NCBI RefSeq assembly: GCF_000382285.1
Contig: NZ_KB907938.1
Location: 31,029 to 95,028 of the forward strand
From: Solimonas variicoloris DSM 15731
GTDB lineage: Bacteria; Pseudomonadota; Gammaproteobacteria; Nevskiales; Nevskiaceae
Length of the DNA: 64,000 bases
Reading direction: 5' to 3'
Under the pieces are notes generated by a model. The model made no database searches and was not told where the DNA came from. It saw only the letters and a list, made by a program, of their open reading frames with translations. Positions 8,840-19,001 of this stretch are shown here, in pieces; position 1 is the stretch's first letter; every line of letters starts with the position of its first letter. Position numbers and translations under genes: made by a program.

Positions 8840-9511
8840 CTAGTCGGCGAAATGCTCGCGGATGAACGGCAGCACAACCTCGTTCAGATCGGCGATGCGG
8901 TTGTGGAAGAAGTGGCCGACGCCGTCCATCGTCACCAGCTGCGGCGGCGGAGCGTAGGTCTCGAGGATCTGGCGCGTCGGTTCGTAAGCGACGACTTCGT
9001 CGTCGCGGCCGTGCACGACCAGCCACGGACAGCGCGGCCGCGGCGGCGGCGGCGCATCGGCGAAATACTTGGCGAACGGCGGCGCGATGCTGATCTGCGC
9101 GACCGGCGCCAGCCGCGCGGCGGCCGCGGTGCTGACCCAGGCGCCGAACGAGAAACCGGCCAGCAGCAGACGGCCCTGCGGCAGGCGCTCGCCGAGCCAC
9201 TGCGCAAGGAACACGGTGTCGTCGGTCTCGCCGCGACCCTCGTCGTGCACGCCCTGGCTGCGACCGACGCCGCGGAAGTTGAAGCGCAGCGCGTAAAGCC
9301 CGGCATTCTGCGCGCACGAGGCGAGCGCATAGGTCACCTTGTTGCTCATCGCGCCGCCGTACAGCGGATGCGGATGGCAGACGACGGCATAGCCTGGCTG
9401 CGCCGAGGGCACGCGCGGCCCCGAGATCATCGCCTCGATCAGGCCGGCCGGGCCGGGAATCAGCACGGTCTTGTTGTCGCCGGCGGCGGGGAGATCGGGG
9501 TGCATGCGCAT
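8840..9511 (-). CDS. Alpha/beta hydrolase, YcjY/COG2945 type
   Basis: 223-residue cytosolic alpha/beta hydrolase. It shows VVCHPHPLYGGAMSNKV (oxyanion region), RFNFRGVGRSQG, the nucleophile elbow GFSFGAW, VVHGRDDEVV with the acid, and GVGHFFHNR with the catalytic His. These match the small COG2945 group of unknown substrate. Two in-frame ATG codons (9511 and 9505) are possible, neither with a strong ribosome site; 9511 is used. Divergently transcribed from the HTTM-DCC gene. Confidence 0.85.
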   Translation of the reverse strand: MRMHPDLPAAGDNKTVLIPGPAGLIEAMISGPRVPSAQPGYAVVCHPHPLYGGAMSNKVTYALASCAQNAGLYALRFNFRGVGRSQGVHDEGRGETDDTVFLAQWLGERLPQGRLLLAGFSFGAWVSTAAAARLAPVAQISIAPPFAKYFADAPPPPRPRCPWLVVHGRDDEVVAYEPTRQILETYAPPPQLVTMDGVGHFFHNRIADLNEVVLPFIREHFAD

Positions 9512-9597
9512 CGCAGGTTCGGTCGGGGGGCGCCATTTTGCCTCAATGCACGTTTTCGCTTGCCAAGGCTCCCGGCGACCGGTCAGCATCGGCGCCC

Positions 9598-11439
9598 ATG
9601 AACGCTCCGCCCGCCGATCTGACGTCGCGCTATCCCCGCCTCGCCGAGATGGTCGGCATCGACCTGCGCACGCTGGCGCTGTTCCGCGTCGTGCTCGGTC
9701 TGGTCCTGCTCTGGTGCGTGCTCAGCTCGTTCCGCGACCTGACGGCGTTCTGGACCGACGCCGGCGTGATGCCGCGCGCCTGGCTGATCGAAACCGACAG
9801 CCTCTGGCGGCTGTCGCTGTACCTGGCCAACGGTCAGGCCTGGTTCGCCGGCCTGCTGCTGCTGATCCAGGCGGCCTGCGCGCTGCTGTTCGCGCTCGGC
9901 TGGCGCACGCGCGTCGTCGGCATCCTGTCGTTCGTGCTGTGGGCCTCGTTCATCAATCGCAATCCGGTGGTGCTGATCGGCGGCGATCTGCTGCTGTGCT
10001 GCCTGATGTTCTGGTCGATGTTCCTGCCGCTGGCGGCGCGCTACTCGGTCGACGCGGCGCTGTCGACGAATCCGCCGCCGGCGCAGCACCTGCACGTGTC
10101 CTGGGCCTCGCTCGGCCTGCTGATGCAGGTGATGTCGGTCTACTTCTTCAGCGCGATCCTCAAGTCCGGCCGCGAGTGGTGGCCGGACTTCACGGCCGTC
10201 TACTACGCGCTGATGCTCGACCGCCACGCGCTGCCGCTCGGCCACTGGCTGCTGAACTTCCCCGGCCTGATGAAGTTGCTGTCGGTCTATGTCTACGTCC
10301 TCGAACTGCTCGGCCCGATCCTGATCTTCACGCCGTATTTCCTGCGTCCGGTGCGCTTCGCGCTGATGCTGGCGTTCATGGCGATGCACGTCGGTTTTCT
10401 GCTGTGCCTGCAGATCGGCCACTTTCCGTTCGTCAGCCTCGCCTCGCTGACGACGTTCACCGGCGGCTGGGTCTGGGACGCGCTGGCGCGCCGCCGCGCC
10501 GCACGCCAGACCAGCGGCGCGCTGCGCATCTATTACGACCGCGACTGCGGCTTCTGCCTGAAGTCGGTGCTGCTGATGCGCCAGCTCCTGCTGCTGCCGG
10601 ACGCGCAGATCGCGCCGGCCCAGGACACGCCGCGCGCGCGCACCTTGCTGGAGGCGAACCACTCCTGGGTGGTCATCGACCGCGACGAGCAGGCCTACCT
10701 GAAATGGCCGGCGTTCACCGTGCTGCTGCACCGCTCGCCGCTGTTCGCCTGGCTGTGGCCGCTGCTGCGCCGGCCGGCGCTGGTCGCGCCGGGCAACGCC
10801 GTCTACCACTTCGTCGCCCGCCATCGCGGCGCCTTCGGCCGCGTCAGCGCCGCGCTGCTGCCGCAGCGGCCGACCGCGTTCGAGGTCGGCGCGGTCTGGT
10901 ACCGCGTCGCCGGCGCCTTCGTCGCGCTGGTGCTGATCTGGAACCTGCACACGATCCATGTGCTGCCGGGCGCCAGCTACCGCGCGATGATTCCGCTGTT
11001 CCGCGTGCTGCGCATCGACCAGCTCTGGAACATGTTCGCGCCGTTCCCGCTCAAGGACGACGGCTGGTGGGTGTTCCCGGCGCGCCTCGCCGACGGCACC
11101 GAGCTCGACCTGCTGCATCCGCGGCGCGGCGCACCGGACTACGACAAGCCGGACAACTACGCGCTCGACCAGGAGAACATCCGCTGGCTGACCTATCGCG
11201 GCCGGCTCTGGGACCGCGCCTACGCCGGCCATCGGCTGTGGTATGCGAAGTATCTCTGCCGGCAGTGGAACGACCGTCTCGGCGCCACGCCCGAGGATCG
11301 CGGCCGGCGCCTGATGACCTTCAAGATGGTCTACATGCTCGAGCGCACGCCGCCGCCGGGCCAGGCCGCGAGCGTCGAGCAGCAGGTGGTCTGGCGCCAC
11401 GAGTGTTATCCGGACGAAACCAAGGGCCAGATTCCGTGA
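9598..11439 (+). CDS. HTTM-domain membrane protein fused to a DCC thioredoxin-like domain
   Basis: 613 residues in three parts. Residues 1-300 hold an HTTM (vitamin-K-dependent gamma-carboxylase-like) domain with several membrane helices. Residues ~306-420 hold a DCC/DUF393 thiol-disulfide oxidoreductase domain (IYYDRDCGFCLKS, Cys317 and Cys320). Residues 420-613 start with one more helix and end in a soluble Trp-rich tail. HTTM-DCC proteins are known, but their reaction is not. Start ATG 9598 gives MNAPPADLTSRYPRL; an upstream in-frame start at 9538 adds only low-complexity sequence. The stop overlaps the start of tatD in GTGA, so translation is likely coupled. Confidence 0.85.
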   Translation: MNAPPADLTSRYPRLAEMVGIDLRTLALFRVVLGLVLLWCVLSSFRDLTAFWTDAGVMPRAWLIETDSLWRLSLYLANGQAWFAGLLLLIQAACALLFALGWRTRVVGILSFVLWASFINRNPVVLIGGDLLLCCLMFWSMFLPLAARYSVDAALSTNPPPAQHLHVSWASLGLLMQVMSVYFFSAILKSGREWWPDFTAVYYALMLDRHALPLGHWLLNFPGLMKLLSVYVYVLELLGPILIFTPYFLRPVRFALMLAFMAMHVGFLLCLQIGHFPFVSLASLTTFTGGWVWDALARRRAARQTSGALRIYYDRDCGFCLKSVLLMRQLLLLPDAQIAPAQDTPRARTLLEANHSWVVIDRDEQAYLKWPAFTVLLHRSPLFAWLWPLLRRPALVAPGNAVYHFVARHRGAFGRVSAALLPQRPTAFEVGAVWYRVAGAFVALVLIWNLHTIHVLPGASYRAMIPLFRVLRIDQLWNMFAPFPLKDDGWWVFPARLADGTELDLLHPRRGAPDYDKPDNYALDQENIRWLTYRGRLWDRAYAGHRLWYAKYLCRQWNDRLGATPEDRGRRLMTFKMVYMLERTPPPGQAASVEQQVVWRHECYPDETKGQIP

Positions 11440-12275
11440 GCGCGGTCGCCGCCGGCGCCGGTCTCGACCTCGTCGACATCGGCGCGAACCTCGCGCACGA
11501 CAGCTTCCACGCCGACTTCGAGGCGATGCTCGAACGCGCGCGCGCGGCCGGCGTCACCCAGATCGTCGTCACCGGCAGCTCGCTGGCCAGCGCCGAGCAG
11601 GCGCTGCTGCTGGCGCAGCGGCATCCGGGCCGGCTGTACGCGACCGCCGGCCTGCATCCGCACCACGCCGCCGAATGGAGCGATGCGCTCGGCGCGCGCC
11701 TGCGCGCGCTGGCGGCGGCGCCGGAACTGGTCTCGATGGGCGAATGCGGGCTCGATTACTTCCGCAACTTCGCGACGCACGATGAGCAGCGGCGCGCCTT
11801 CGCCGCGCAGCTGGCGCTGGCGATCGAGCTGCGCAAGCCGCTGTTCCTGCATCAGCGCGACGCGCACGCCGATTTTCTGGCCATGCTCAAGGCGCATCGC
11901 GCCGAGCTCGGTGACGTCGTCGTGCACTGCTTCACCGACACGCGCGAGGCGCTGAACGACTACCTCGCGCTCGACTGCCACATCGGCATCACCGGCTGGA
12001 TCTGCGACGAGCGCCGCGGCGCGCACCTGCTCGAAGCGGTGCGCGACATCCCGGACGCGCGCCTGCTGATCGAGACCGACGCGCCGTACCTCTTGCCGCG
12101 CAACGCGCCGAAGCACCTGACGCGCGACCTGCACCGGCGCAACGAGCCGGCCTTCCTTCCGTGGGTGCTCGAGGCCGTGGCCCGCGCCCGCGGCCAGACG
12201 CCCGCCGAGGTCGCGCAGCACAGCACGGCGAACGCGCGCCGCTTCTTCGGACTGCCGGAGCCGCCGCGGCACTGA
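11436..12275 (+). CDS. tatD: TatD-family metal-dependent DNase
   Basis: 279-residue TIM-barrel metallohydrolase with 3'-5' exonuclease activity on DNA/RNA in characterised TatD proteins. The metal and catalytic blocks are visible: DIGANLAHDSF (TatD subfamily form of the first motif), GLHPHHAAEW, GECGLDYFRN with the catalytic Glu, FLHQRDA, VVHCFTD and TDAPYLLPRN. GTG start at 11436 overlaps the stop of the HTTM-DCC gene by four bases, which gives a standard N terminus. Functional link with its partner is unknown. Confidence 0.93.
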   Translation: MSAVAAGAGLDLVDIGANLAHDSFHADFEAMLERARAAGVTQIVVTGSSLASAEQALLLAQRHPGRLYATAGLHPHHAAEWSDALGARLRALAAAPELVSMGECGLDYFRNFATHDEQRRAFAAQLALAIELRKPLFLHQRDAHADFLAMLKAHRAELGDVVVHCFTDTREALNDYLALDCHIGITGWICDERRGAHLLEAVRDIPDARLLIETDAPYLLPRNAPKHLTRDLHRRNEPAFLPWVLEAVARARGQTPAEVAQHSTANARRFFGLPEPPRH

Positions 12276-12302
12276 AGCGGCGGCGACGGCGCCATGCAAA
12301 AG

Positions 12303-12320
12303 GGCCGCCTCGCGGCGGCC
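12303..12320. terminator. Shared terminator hairpin between tatD and the peroxiredoxin gene
   Basis: GGCCGCC-TCGC-GGCGGCC hairpin between convergent genes. It is followed by CTTTTGC on the minus strand and ATTTGC on the plus strand, so it is better placed to end the peroxiredoxin transcript. Confidence 0.65.
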
Positions 12321-12341
12321 ATTTGCGACCCTCGATCCGGC

Positions 12342-12980
<639 letters not shown>

Positions 12981-13128
12981 GTCGGGTCTCCGTCCGGCGG
13001 TAAGGAAGGCCCGTATTAGGAACCGCGCCCGGGACGACTTCAAGGCATAAGCCAAGACCGCTTGGCGATAAGGCGCGCGCCCTGCCCGCGCGCCGACCGC
13101 GGCGCGCGGGCGCGGCCGAGATCGCCGT

Positions 13129-15054
13129 TCAGCGCACGACCGGCAGCAGCAGGCGGCTAGCGTGCGCGGCGCCGCGATGGACGCTCTGGGTCGCCGCCCG
13201 GTAATCGGCGGGCCGCGCGTCGAAGAGGTTGTCGACCCAGGTTTGCGGATTGCGGTCGTAGAGCGGGAACAGGCTGGACTGCACCTGCACGCCGATGCGA
13301 TGCCCCGGCAGGAACACGTGATCGACGTTCGGCAGCGCGAAGCGGTAGGTCTCGACCTTGCCCGGCGTCAGCGCCCGCGGCGCGTCGAAGCCGTGCACGT
13401 AGCGACCACGGAAGATCTCGATGCCGACCGGCAGCTCGAAGCCGGCCAGGCTCGGCTTGGAACCTTCCCGGGCCGGTTCCGGCGAGTCGTCCGGATAGAT
13501 GTCGATCAGCTTGACGACCCAGTCGCTGTCGCGGCCCGAGGTCGCCGCGTACAGCTCGACGCCCGGCGCGCCCATGATGTGCAGCGACGCGTCGAGCGGC
13601 GCGCTTTCGTAGACCAGCACGTCCGGGCGATCCGAGACGAAGCGCTGGTCGTGCACCAGCCACGGCTTCCACTGGAACGGATCGCCCATGTGGATCGGCC
13701 GCGGCAGGAACGGCACCGGCTTGGCCGGATCGGAGACGTAGTCGTCGTGGCCGGCCTGCGCCGGCTTGTCGAAGCTGAGACCGAAGCCGGCGCTCAGGTA
13801 CAGCGGCGTCGGCGTGCCCATCGGCCAGCGCGGCGATTCGTTCCAGCGATCGGCGCCGGTCGCGTAGCTCAGCGCCGCCGGCGTGCGCGGGTCCGCACCG
13901 TCCTTGAGGTAGTGGTCGAAGAACGGCTTGAGATAGCGCGTGCGGAATTCGGCGGCGGTGTCGCCGCGGAAGGTCAGCGCACCGAGCTCGTAGCCGTAGT
14001 GATTGACGCCGGAGTGGCGCCACGGGCCGATGACCAGCGAGACCGGCGCCCGGCGCCGCGGCGAATCCGCGAGCGCCCGGTAGACCGCCGGCGCGCCGTA
14101 CGAATCCTCCTGGTCCCACTGGCCGACGATCAGCATCGTCGGCACCGTCAGCGGCCGCTGCGCCAGCAGCGCGTCGACCGCCTGCAGCGACCAGAACGGC
14201 GTGTACGCCGGGTTCTGCATTAGCTTCTGCACGAACGGGATCGCGTCGAGCCCCCATTGCCGCGCGAAGTCGCCGGCCGAACCGGCCTTGAGATAAAGCG
14301 TGTAGTCGTCGCCGGCACCGTGCGGAATCGCGCTGCCGCTGCCCTTGTCCTGGCTCATCTCCAGCGCGTAGTCGAAGCTGCTGACGCGAAACGCACCGTT
14401 GTGGAACCAGTCGTCGCCGCGCCAGCCGTCGACCATCGGGCTCTGCGGCGCGGCGGCCTTGAGCGCCGGATGCGGATCGATCTCGGCCATCAGCGCCGTG
14501 AAGCCGAGATAGCTCGAACCGATGATGCCGACCTTGCCGTTGCTCTCGGCGACGTTCTTCACCAGCCAGTCGATGGTGTCGTAGGCGTCGGTCGACTCGT
14601 CGATGCCGCTGTCGTTGAGCGGCCCGGCGAGCGGGCGGTTCATGATCCACTCGCCTTCCGAGTGATGCAGGCCGCGGATGTCCTGGTAGACGCGGATGTA
14701 GCCGTCGTCGACGAACGGCGCGTCCATCGCCGGCAGCACCTCGGTGAGCTTCTGGCTGGCGACGCGCGCGGTCGACTTCTGGGCGTCGTACGGCGTACGC
14801 GACAGCAGGATCGGCGCGTCCTTCACGCCCTTGCGCATGAAGATCACGGTGTACAGCTTCACGCCGTCGCGCATCGGCACCATCTCGACGCGCTTGATGA
14901 AGTCGGCCGACGGGCGCAGCTCGTCGTAGGCCGTCACGATGTCCGGCGTCATCGGCGTGACGCGCGCCGGCGCGGCGCCGGCGGCGGCAGGGGCGGCAAA
15001 CGCGAGAGCGGCAGACAGCAGCAGTCCGGCAGACAGCGACGCGGCAGTTTTCAT
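13129..15054 (-). CDS. CocE/NonD-family X-prolyl-dipeptidyl-peptidase-like hydrolase, secreted
   Basis: 641 residues with a signal peptide (MKTAASLSAGLLLSAALAFA...AAAG). An alpha/beta-hydrolase domain follows with the nucleophile in GIIGSSYLGF, VVDGWRGDDWFHNG, the acid region VGQWDQEDSYG and IGPWRHSGVN with the catalytic His. The C terminus (about 430-640) is the beta-sandwich typical of CocE and glutaryl-7-ACA acylases. The family cleaves esters or amides, and the natural substrate is unknown. Start ATG 15054 was chosen for the signal peptide; the open frame extends further but codes for nothing recognisable. Stands alone. Confidence 0.9.
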   Translation of the reverse strand: MKTAASLSAGLLLSAALAFAAPAAAGAAPARVTPMTPDIVTAYDELRPSADFIKRVEMVPMRDGVKLYTVIFMRKGVKDAPILLSRTPYDAQKSTARVASQKLTEVLPAMDAPFVDDGYIRVYQDIRGLHHSEGEWIMNRPLAGPLNDSGIDESTDAYDTIDWLVKNVAESNGKVGIIGSSYLGFTALMAEIDPHPALKAAAPQSPMVDGWRGDDWFHNGAFRVSSFDYALEMSQDKGSGSAIPHGAGDDYTLYLKAGSAGDFARQWGLDAIPFVQKLMQNPAYTPFWSLQAVDALLAQRPLTVPTMLIVGQWDQEDSYGAPAVYRALADSPRRRAPVSLVIGPWRHSGVNHYGYELGALTFRGDTAAEFRTRYLKPFFDHYLKDGADPRTPAALSYATGADRWNESPRWPMGTPTPLYLSAGFGLSFDKPAQAGHDDYVSDPAKPVPFLPRPIHMGDPFQWKPWLVHDQRFVSDRPDVLVYESAPLDASLHIMGAPGVELYAATSGRDSDWVVKLIDIYPDDSPEPAREGSKPSLAGFELPVGIEIFRGRYVHGFDAPRALTPGKVETYRFALPNVDHVFLPGHRIGVQVQSSLFPLYDRNPQTWVDNLFDARPADYRAATQSVHRGAAHASRLLLPVVR

Positions 15055-15287
15055 CGATCGGTCCGGTGGTCGGCTATCAGGATTCCCGCACGGCACCCGT
15101 GCACCGATGGCGGGTGCCCCCAGGACGGCGAGCATAGGCACGGCGCCGGCCTGCGGCAACGCATCGACTGCTGGCCGACGATCCTCCTGCCCTCGCGCAT
15201 TCCTCGCGAGCGGTGCTCCCCGGCTCGCACGGCAACGGATACGCGGCCTCTGCCGTCAGCCGGATCGTGCGCGACGTACGGGCGCCG

Positions 15288-16664
15288 TCAGTGGCGCGCC
15301 GCGGCGACCGGCACGGCCGCCGGCGCCGTGCGGCGCAGGAAGCGCAGCGCCAGACCGATCGCCGCGACCGTCAGGCCGAAGATGAAGCCACACCACACGC
15401 CGGCCGGCCCGAGCTCCGTGCGCAGCGCCAGCCAGGCGGCGAGCGGCAGGCCGACGATCCAGTACGCGGTGACGGTGATCAGCATCGGCAGGCGCGTGTC
15501 CTTGATGCCGCGCAGCGCGCCGTTCGCGGTCGCCTGCACACAATCGACGATCTGGAAGATCGCCGCGTAAACGAGGAAACCCATCGCCAGCTTCGCGACC
15601 GGGGCGACGTTGGTGTAGAGTGCGACGATGGTATCGGGCAGCAGCAGCATCAGGCTCGCCGAGAACACGGCGAAGCCGACACCGATCGCCATGCCGACGC
15701 GGCCGCGCAGCGCGACCGCGGCGGCGTCGCCGGCACCGGCGGCAAGGCCGACGCGCACCGTCGCGGCCATGCCGACCGACAGCGGGATCATGAACATCAC
15801 CGAGGTGAAGTTGATCGCGATCTGGTGCGCCGCCATGGTCTCGGAGCCGAAGCGCGCGACGATCAGCGCGCCGATCTGGAACAGGCTCGACTCGGCGAAC
15901 AAGATCGCGGCGATCGGCAGGCCGAGCGGCAGGACCTGGCGCGTCGCGTCGCGCCACGGCCATGCGCCCGGACCGAGGATGTGCAGCGCCCGCAGCACCG
16001 GCGTGCGCCAGTACTGCGCGGCGTAGACGAAGACCATCGAGCAGTCGGCGAGCGCCAGCGCGTAGCCGGCGCCGGCCGGGCCAAGCTCCGGCAGGCCGAG
16101 GCGGCCGTACATCAGCCCGTAGCCGAGCGTGCCGTTGACGACGAAGCCGACCAGCCCCGACACCAGCGACAGCCGCGTCAGGCCGTGCGCATCGGCGGCG
16201 TTGCGCTGGACGAAGTTGATGCAGGCCGGCACCGGCGCCAGCGCGATCGCGCGCAGATAGCCATCGGCGTAGGCGCGCGTATCGGATGCCAGACCGAGGA
16301 GGTCGAGCACCGGCTCACGCAGCAGCAACAGCAGCGCCGTCCACAGCAGGCCCATGACGATCGCCAGCAGCAGCGCGCCGCGCACGAAGCGGCCGATCTC
16401 GAGCGGATCGCGGCGCGCGCCGATCTTCTGCGCGACGATCGGCGACACCGCCATGAACAGACCGGAGAAGAACACGAACAGCAAGAAGAAGACGTTCGCG
16501 CCGACCGCCACCGCCGCCAGCTGCGCGGCGCCGAGGCGCCCGGCGAGAATGGTGTCGACCGCGCCCATGCTGACGAAGGACAGCTGAGCGACGACGATCG
16601 GCCAGGCGAGCTTGAAGTATTCGCGCGCCTCGGCGCGGAACACGTTTCGTTCGAGAGTGTGCAT
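15288..16664 (-). CDS. MATE-family multidrug exporter (NorM type)
   Basis: 458-residue inner-membrane protein with twelve predicted helices in two homologous halves. The N-terminal WPIVVAQLSFVSMGAVDTILAGRLG and the matching LPLGLPIAAILFAESSLFQ...HQIAINFTSVMFMIPLS in the second half are standard MATE blocks. These proteins export cationic drugs or dyes using a Na+ or H+ gradient. Monocistronic and divergent from mntH. Substrate range cannot be read from sequence. Confidence 0.93.
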   Translation of the reverse strand: MHTLERNVFRAEAREYFKLAWPIVVAQLSFVSMGAVDTILAGRLGAAQLAAVAVGANVFFLLFVFFSGLFMAVSPIVAQKIGARRDPLEIGRFVRGALLLAIVMGLLWTALLLLLREPVLDLLGLASDTRAYADGYLRAIALAPVPACINFVQRNAADAHGLTRLSLVSGLVGFVVNGTLGYGLMYGRLGLPELGPAGAGYALALADCSMVFVYAAQYWRTPVLRALHILGPGAWPWRDATRQVLPLGLPIAAILFAESSLFQIGALIVARFGSETMAAHQIAINFTSVMFMIPLSVGMAATVRVGLAAGAGDAAAVALRGRVGMAIGVGFAVFSASLMLLLPDTIVALYTNVAPVAKLAMGFLVYAAIFQIVDCVQATANGALRGIKDTRLPMLITVTAYWIVGLPLAAWLALRTELGPAGVWCGFIFGLTVAAIGLALRFLRRTAPAAVPVAAARH

Positions 16665-16840
16665 ATCGGCAACCGCGAGAGGTGATCTCCCGCCGTCGGC
16701 GGGAACGAAGCGCCGCCGGAACCAGCGGGGCGCGTAGTCTGGGCATTTTCGCGCGGCGATGCCAGAGTACGAACGACGCAGCCGCCACCGCAGGCGCGTC
16801 CGCCCGCCACGCCCGCCACCGCTTCGCCGCCGATCCCTCC

Positions 16841-18154
16841 ATGTTCAAGCTGCCGACGACCGCGACCGCACCGTTCTGTCCGTCCGAGGTGCGCGGCAGC
16901 GTCGCGATCCGTCCCGGCCTGCCGGCGTGGAAGAAGCTGCTGGCGTTCTGCGGCCCCGGCCTGCTGGTCTCGGTCGGCTACATGGACCCCGGCAACTGGG
17001 CGACCGACATCGAGGCCGGCGCCAAGTACGGCCATGCACTGCTGTTCGTGGTCGCCGCCGCCAGCCTCGCGGCGATGCTGCTGCAGACGCTGGCGATGAA
17101 ACTCGGCGTCGCCACCGGCTACGATCTCGCGCGCCTGTCGCGCGAGCATTACGGCCGCCGCGCCAATACCGCGCTGTGGCTGCTCGCCGAGCTGGCGATC
17201 GTCGCCTGCGATCTCGCCGAGGTGCTCGGCAGCGCGCTCGCGCTGCATCTGCTGTTCGGCGTCAGCGTGCTGACCGGCGTGGTGCTGACGGCGGCGAGCA
17301 CGCTGGTCGTCATCGGTCTCAAGGGCAAGGGCTTCCGCCGGCTCGAAGCGATCGTGCTGGCGCTGGTGGCGACGATCGCGTCGTGCTTTCTCGTCGAACT
17401 GCTGCTGGCCGGCCCCGAATGGAGCGCGGTGCGCGAGGGCCTGATGCCGCATGCCGGACTGGCGACCGACCGCGAGGCGGTGTACCTGGCGATCGGCATC
17501 GTCGGCGCCACGGTGATGCCGCACAACCTCTACCTGCACTCGTCGATCGTGCAGACACGACGCCTCGGTGAAGGCGAGGCGGCGCGGCGCGAGGCGATCC
17601 GCTTCCTGCGCGTCGATACCGTCGTGTCGCTGGCACTGGCGATGCTCGTCAACGGTGCGATCCTGGTGCTGGCGGCGACCGCGTTCCACGGCACCGGCTA
17701 TGCCGACGTCGCCAGCATCGAGGACGCCTACCGTCTGCTCGAACCGGTAGTCGGCACCGCCGCCGCCGCGCTGCTGTTCGGCATCGCCCTGCTCGCCGCC
17801 GGCCAGAGCTCGACCTTCACCGGCACGATCGCCGGGCAGATCATCATGGAAGGCTTCCTCAACCTGAAGATCCCCTGCTGGCGGCGGCACCTGATCACGC
17901 GCGCGCTGGCGCTGGTGCCGGCCTTCATCGGCGTCGCCGTGCTCGGCGAGCACGCGGTCGGCACGCTGCTGGTGCTGAGCCAGGTCGTGCTGAGCCTGCA
18001 GCTGCCGTTCGCGCTGTACCCGCTGCTCCGCTTCACCGGCCGGCGCGACATCATGGGCAGCTTCGCCAATGGTCCGCTGACGCGCATCGCCGGCTGGAGC
18101 CTGTTCGTCGCAATCAGTGCGGCCAATCTGTGGCTGCTCGCGCAATTCCTGTAG
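16841..18154 (+). CDS. mntH: Nramp divalent metal transporter (MntH type)
   Basis: 437-residue inner-membrane transporter with about eleven helices that imports Mn2+/Fe2+ with protons. Both metal-binding helix signatures are intact: DPGNWATDI at about 47-55 and MPHNLYLHSSIVQTR at about 226-240. Start ATG 16841 (MFKLPTTATAP) is chosen over an earlier in-frame start that would add low-complexity residues. The cutA gene follows 28 bases after the stop, which groups two divalent-metal genes. No MntR or Fur box was identified in the ~175 bp upstream. Confidence 0.93.
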   Translation: MFKLPTTATAPFCPSEVRGSVAIRPGLPAWKKLLAFCGPGLLVSVGYMDPGNWATDIEAGAKYGHALLFVVAAASLAAMLLQTLAMKLGVATGYDLARLSREHYGRRANTALWLLAELAIVACDLAEVLGSALALHLLFGVSVLTGVVLTAASTLVVIGLKGKGFRRLEAIVLALVATIASCFLVELLLAGPEWSAVREGLMPHAGLATDREAVYLAIGIVGATVMPHNLYLHSSIVQTRRLGEGEAARREAIRFLRVDTVVSLALAMLVNGAILVLAATAFHGTGYADVASIEDAYRLLEPVVGTAAAALLFGIALLAAGQSSTFTGTIAGQIIMEGFLNLKIPCWRRHLITRALALVPAFIGVAVLGEHAVGTLLVLSQVVLSLQLPFALYPLLRFTGRRDIMGSFANGPLTRIAGWSLFVAISAANLWLLAQFL

Positions 18155-18182
18155 CCGTCGCGGAATCGGTAAGCTTGCGCCG

Positions 18183-18542
18183 ATGAATCCTTCCGCCGCC
18201 ACCGGGCCGCAGCCGGCCACCGCGCCGGCCGCCGCGCTCGCAATCACCCTGGTCAGCTGTCCGCCGGACGCCGCCGAGCGCATCGCCCGGCACCTCGTCG
18301 ACGCGCGTCTGGCGGCCTGCGTCAGCGTGCTGCCGCAGCTGCGCTCGATCTACCGCTGGCAGGGCGCCGTCGAGCAGGCGGACGAAGCGCTGCTGCTGAT
18401 CAAGCACCCGGCCGCGGGCTTCGAAGCGCTGCGCGCGGCGGTCCTGCGCGAGCATCCGTACGAACTTCCGGAAATCGTCGCGGTCCCTGTCGGGGCCGTT
18501 CACCCGCCCTATCTCGACTGGATTCTCGCCTCGTGCGCCTGA
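18183..18542 (+). CDS. cutA: CutA1 divalent-cation tolerance protein
   Basis: 119-residue cytosolic ferredoxin-fold protein that forms very stable trimers and binds Cu2+ in vitro. Diagnostic blocks are VSCPPDAAERIARHLVDARLAACVSV, IYRWQGAVEQADEALLLIK and the closing LPEIVAVPV...YLDWI. Start ATG 18183; a longer frame reaches into the mntH end. Its TGA stop overlaps the ATG of the next gene in TGATG, so the two are translationally coupled. This is the usual cutA-dsbD order of gammaproteobacteria. Confidence 0.95.
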   Translation: MNPSAATGPQPATAPAAALAITLVSCPPDAAERIARHLVDARLAACVSVLPQLRSIYRWQGAVEQADEALLLIKHPAAGFEALRAAVLREHPYELPEIVAVPVGAVHPPYLDWILASCA

Positions 18543-19000
18543 TGCCTGCCCGCGGCTTCGCCGCCCTCGCCCTGCTCGCCTGCACCAGTGCCGGCGCCGC
18601 GCCGGGCAATGCCCTCGAGCGCCGCGCCAGCGTCGACGACTTGCTGCCGGCGGCGCAGGCCTTCGACCTGATGCCGATCGAGCGGCGCGGCGCGCAGCTG
18701 CATCTGAGCTGGAACATCGCGCCGGGCTACTACCTGTACCGCCAGCGTATCCGCGTCGAGCTGCTCGGTCCGACCGCGGCCGGCCTGCGGCCGATCCGCC
18801 TGCCGCAGGGCATCGACCACGTCGACGAGCATTTCGGCGCCGTGCAGATCTACCGCGGCCTGCTCGAAGCCGAGGTGCCGCTGAACCTGCCGGCGGCCGC
18901 GGCGCAGCAAGCGCTGCGACTGCGCGTCAGCTTCCAGGGCTGCGCCGACGCCGGCGTCTGCTATCCACCGCAAACCCTCACGCAAACGCTGAATCCCTGA
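18542..19000 (+). CDS. Stand-alone DsbD N-terminal (alpha) domain protein, periplasmic
   Basis: 152 residues: a signal peptide (to about AGA, residue 19) followed only by the immunoglobulin-like N-domain of DsbD. The redox pair is in FQGCADAGVCYPP (~129-141), and LSWNIAPGYYLYRQRI is the usual cap region. Full DsbD has an eight-helix membrane domain and a C-terminal thioredoxin domain of ~400 more residues; both are absent. The next gene instead encodes a separate TlpA thioredoxin. ATG 18542 overlaps the cutA stop; a GTG at 18533 is an alternative. It may accept electrons from another membrane reductase (CcdA or ScsB type) not in this window. Confidence 0.85.
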   Translation: MPARGFAALALLACTSAGAAPGNALERRASVDDLLPAAQAFDLMPIERRGAQLHLSWNIAPGYYLYRQRIRVELLGPTAAGLRPIRLPQGIDHVDEHFGAVQIYRGLLEAEVPLNLPAAAAQQALRLRVSFQGCADAGVCYPPQTLTQTLNP

Positions 19001-19001
19001 C

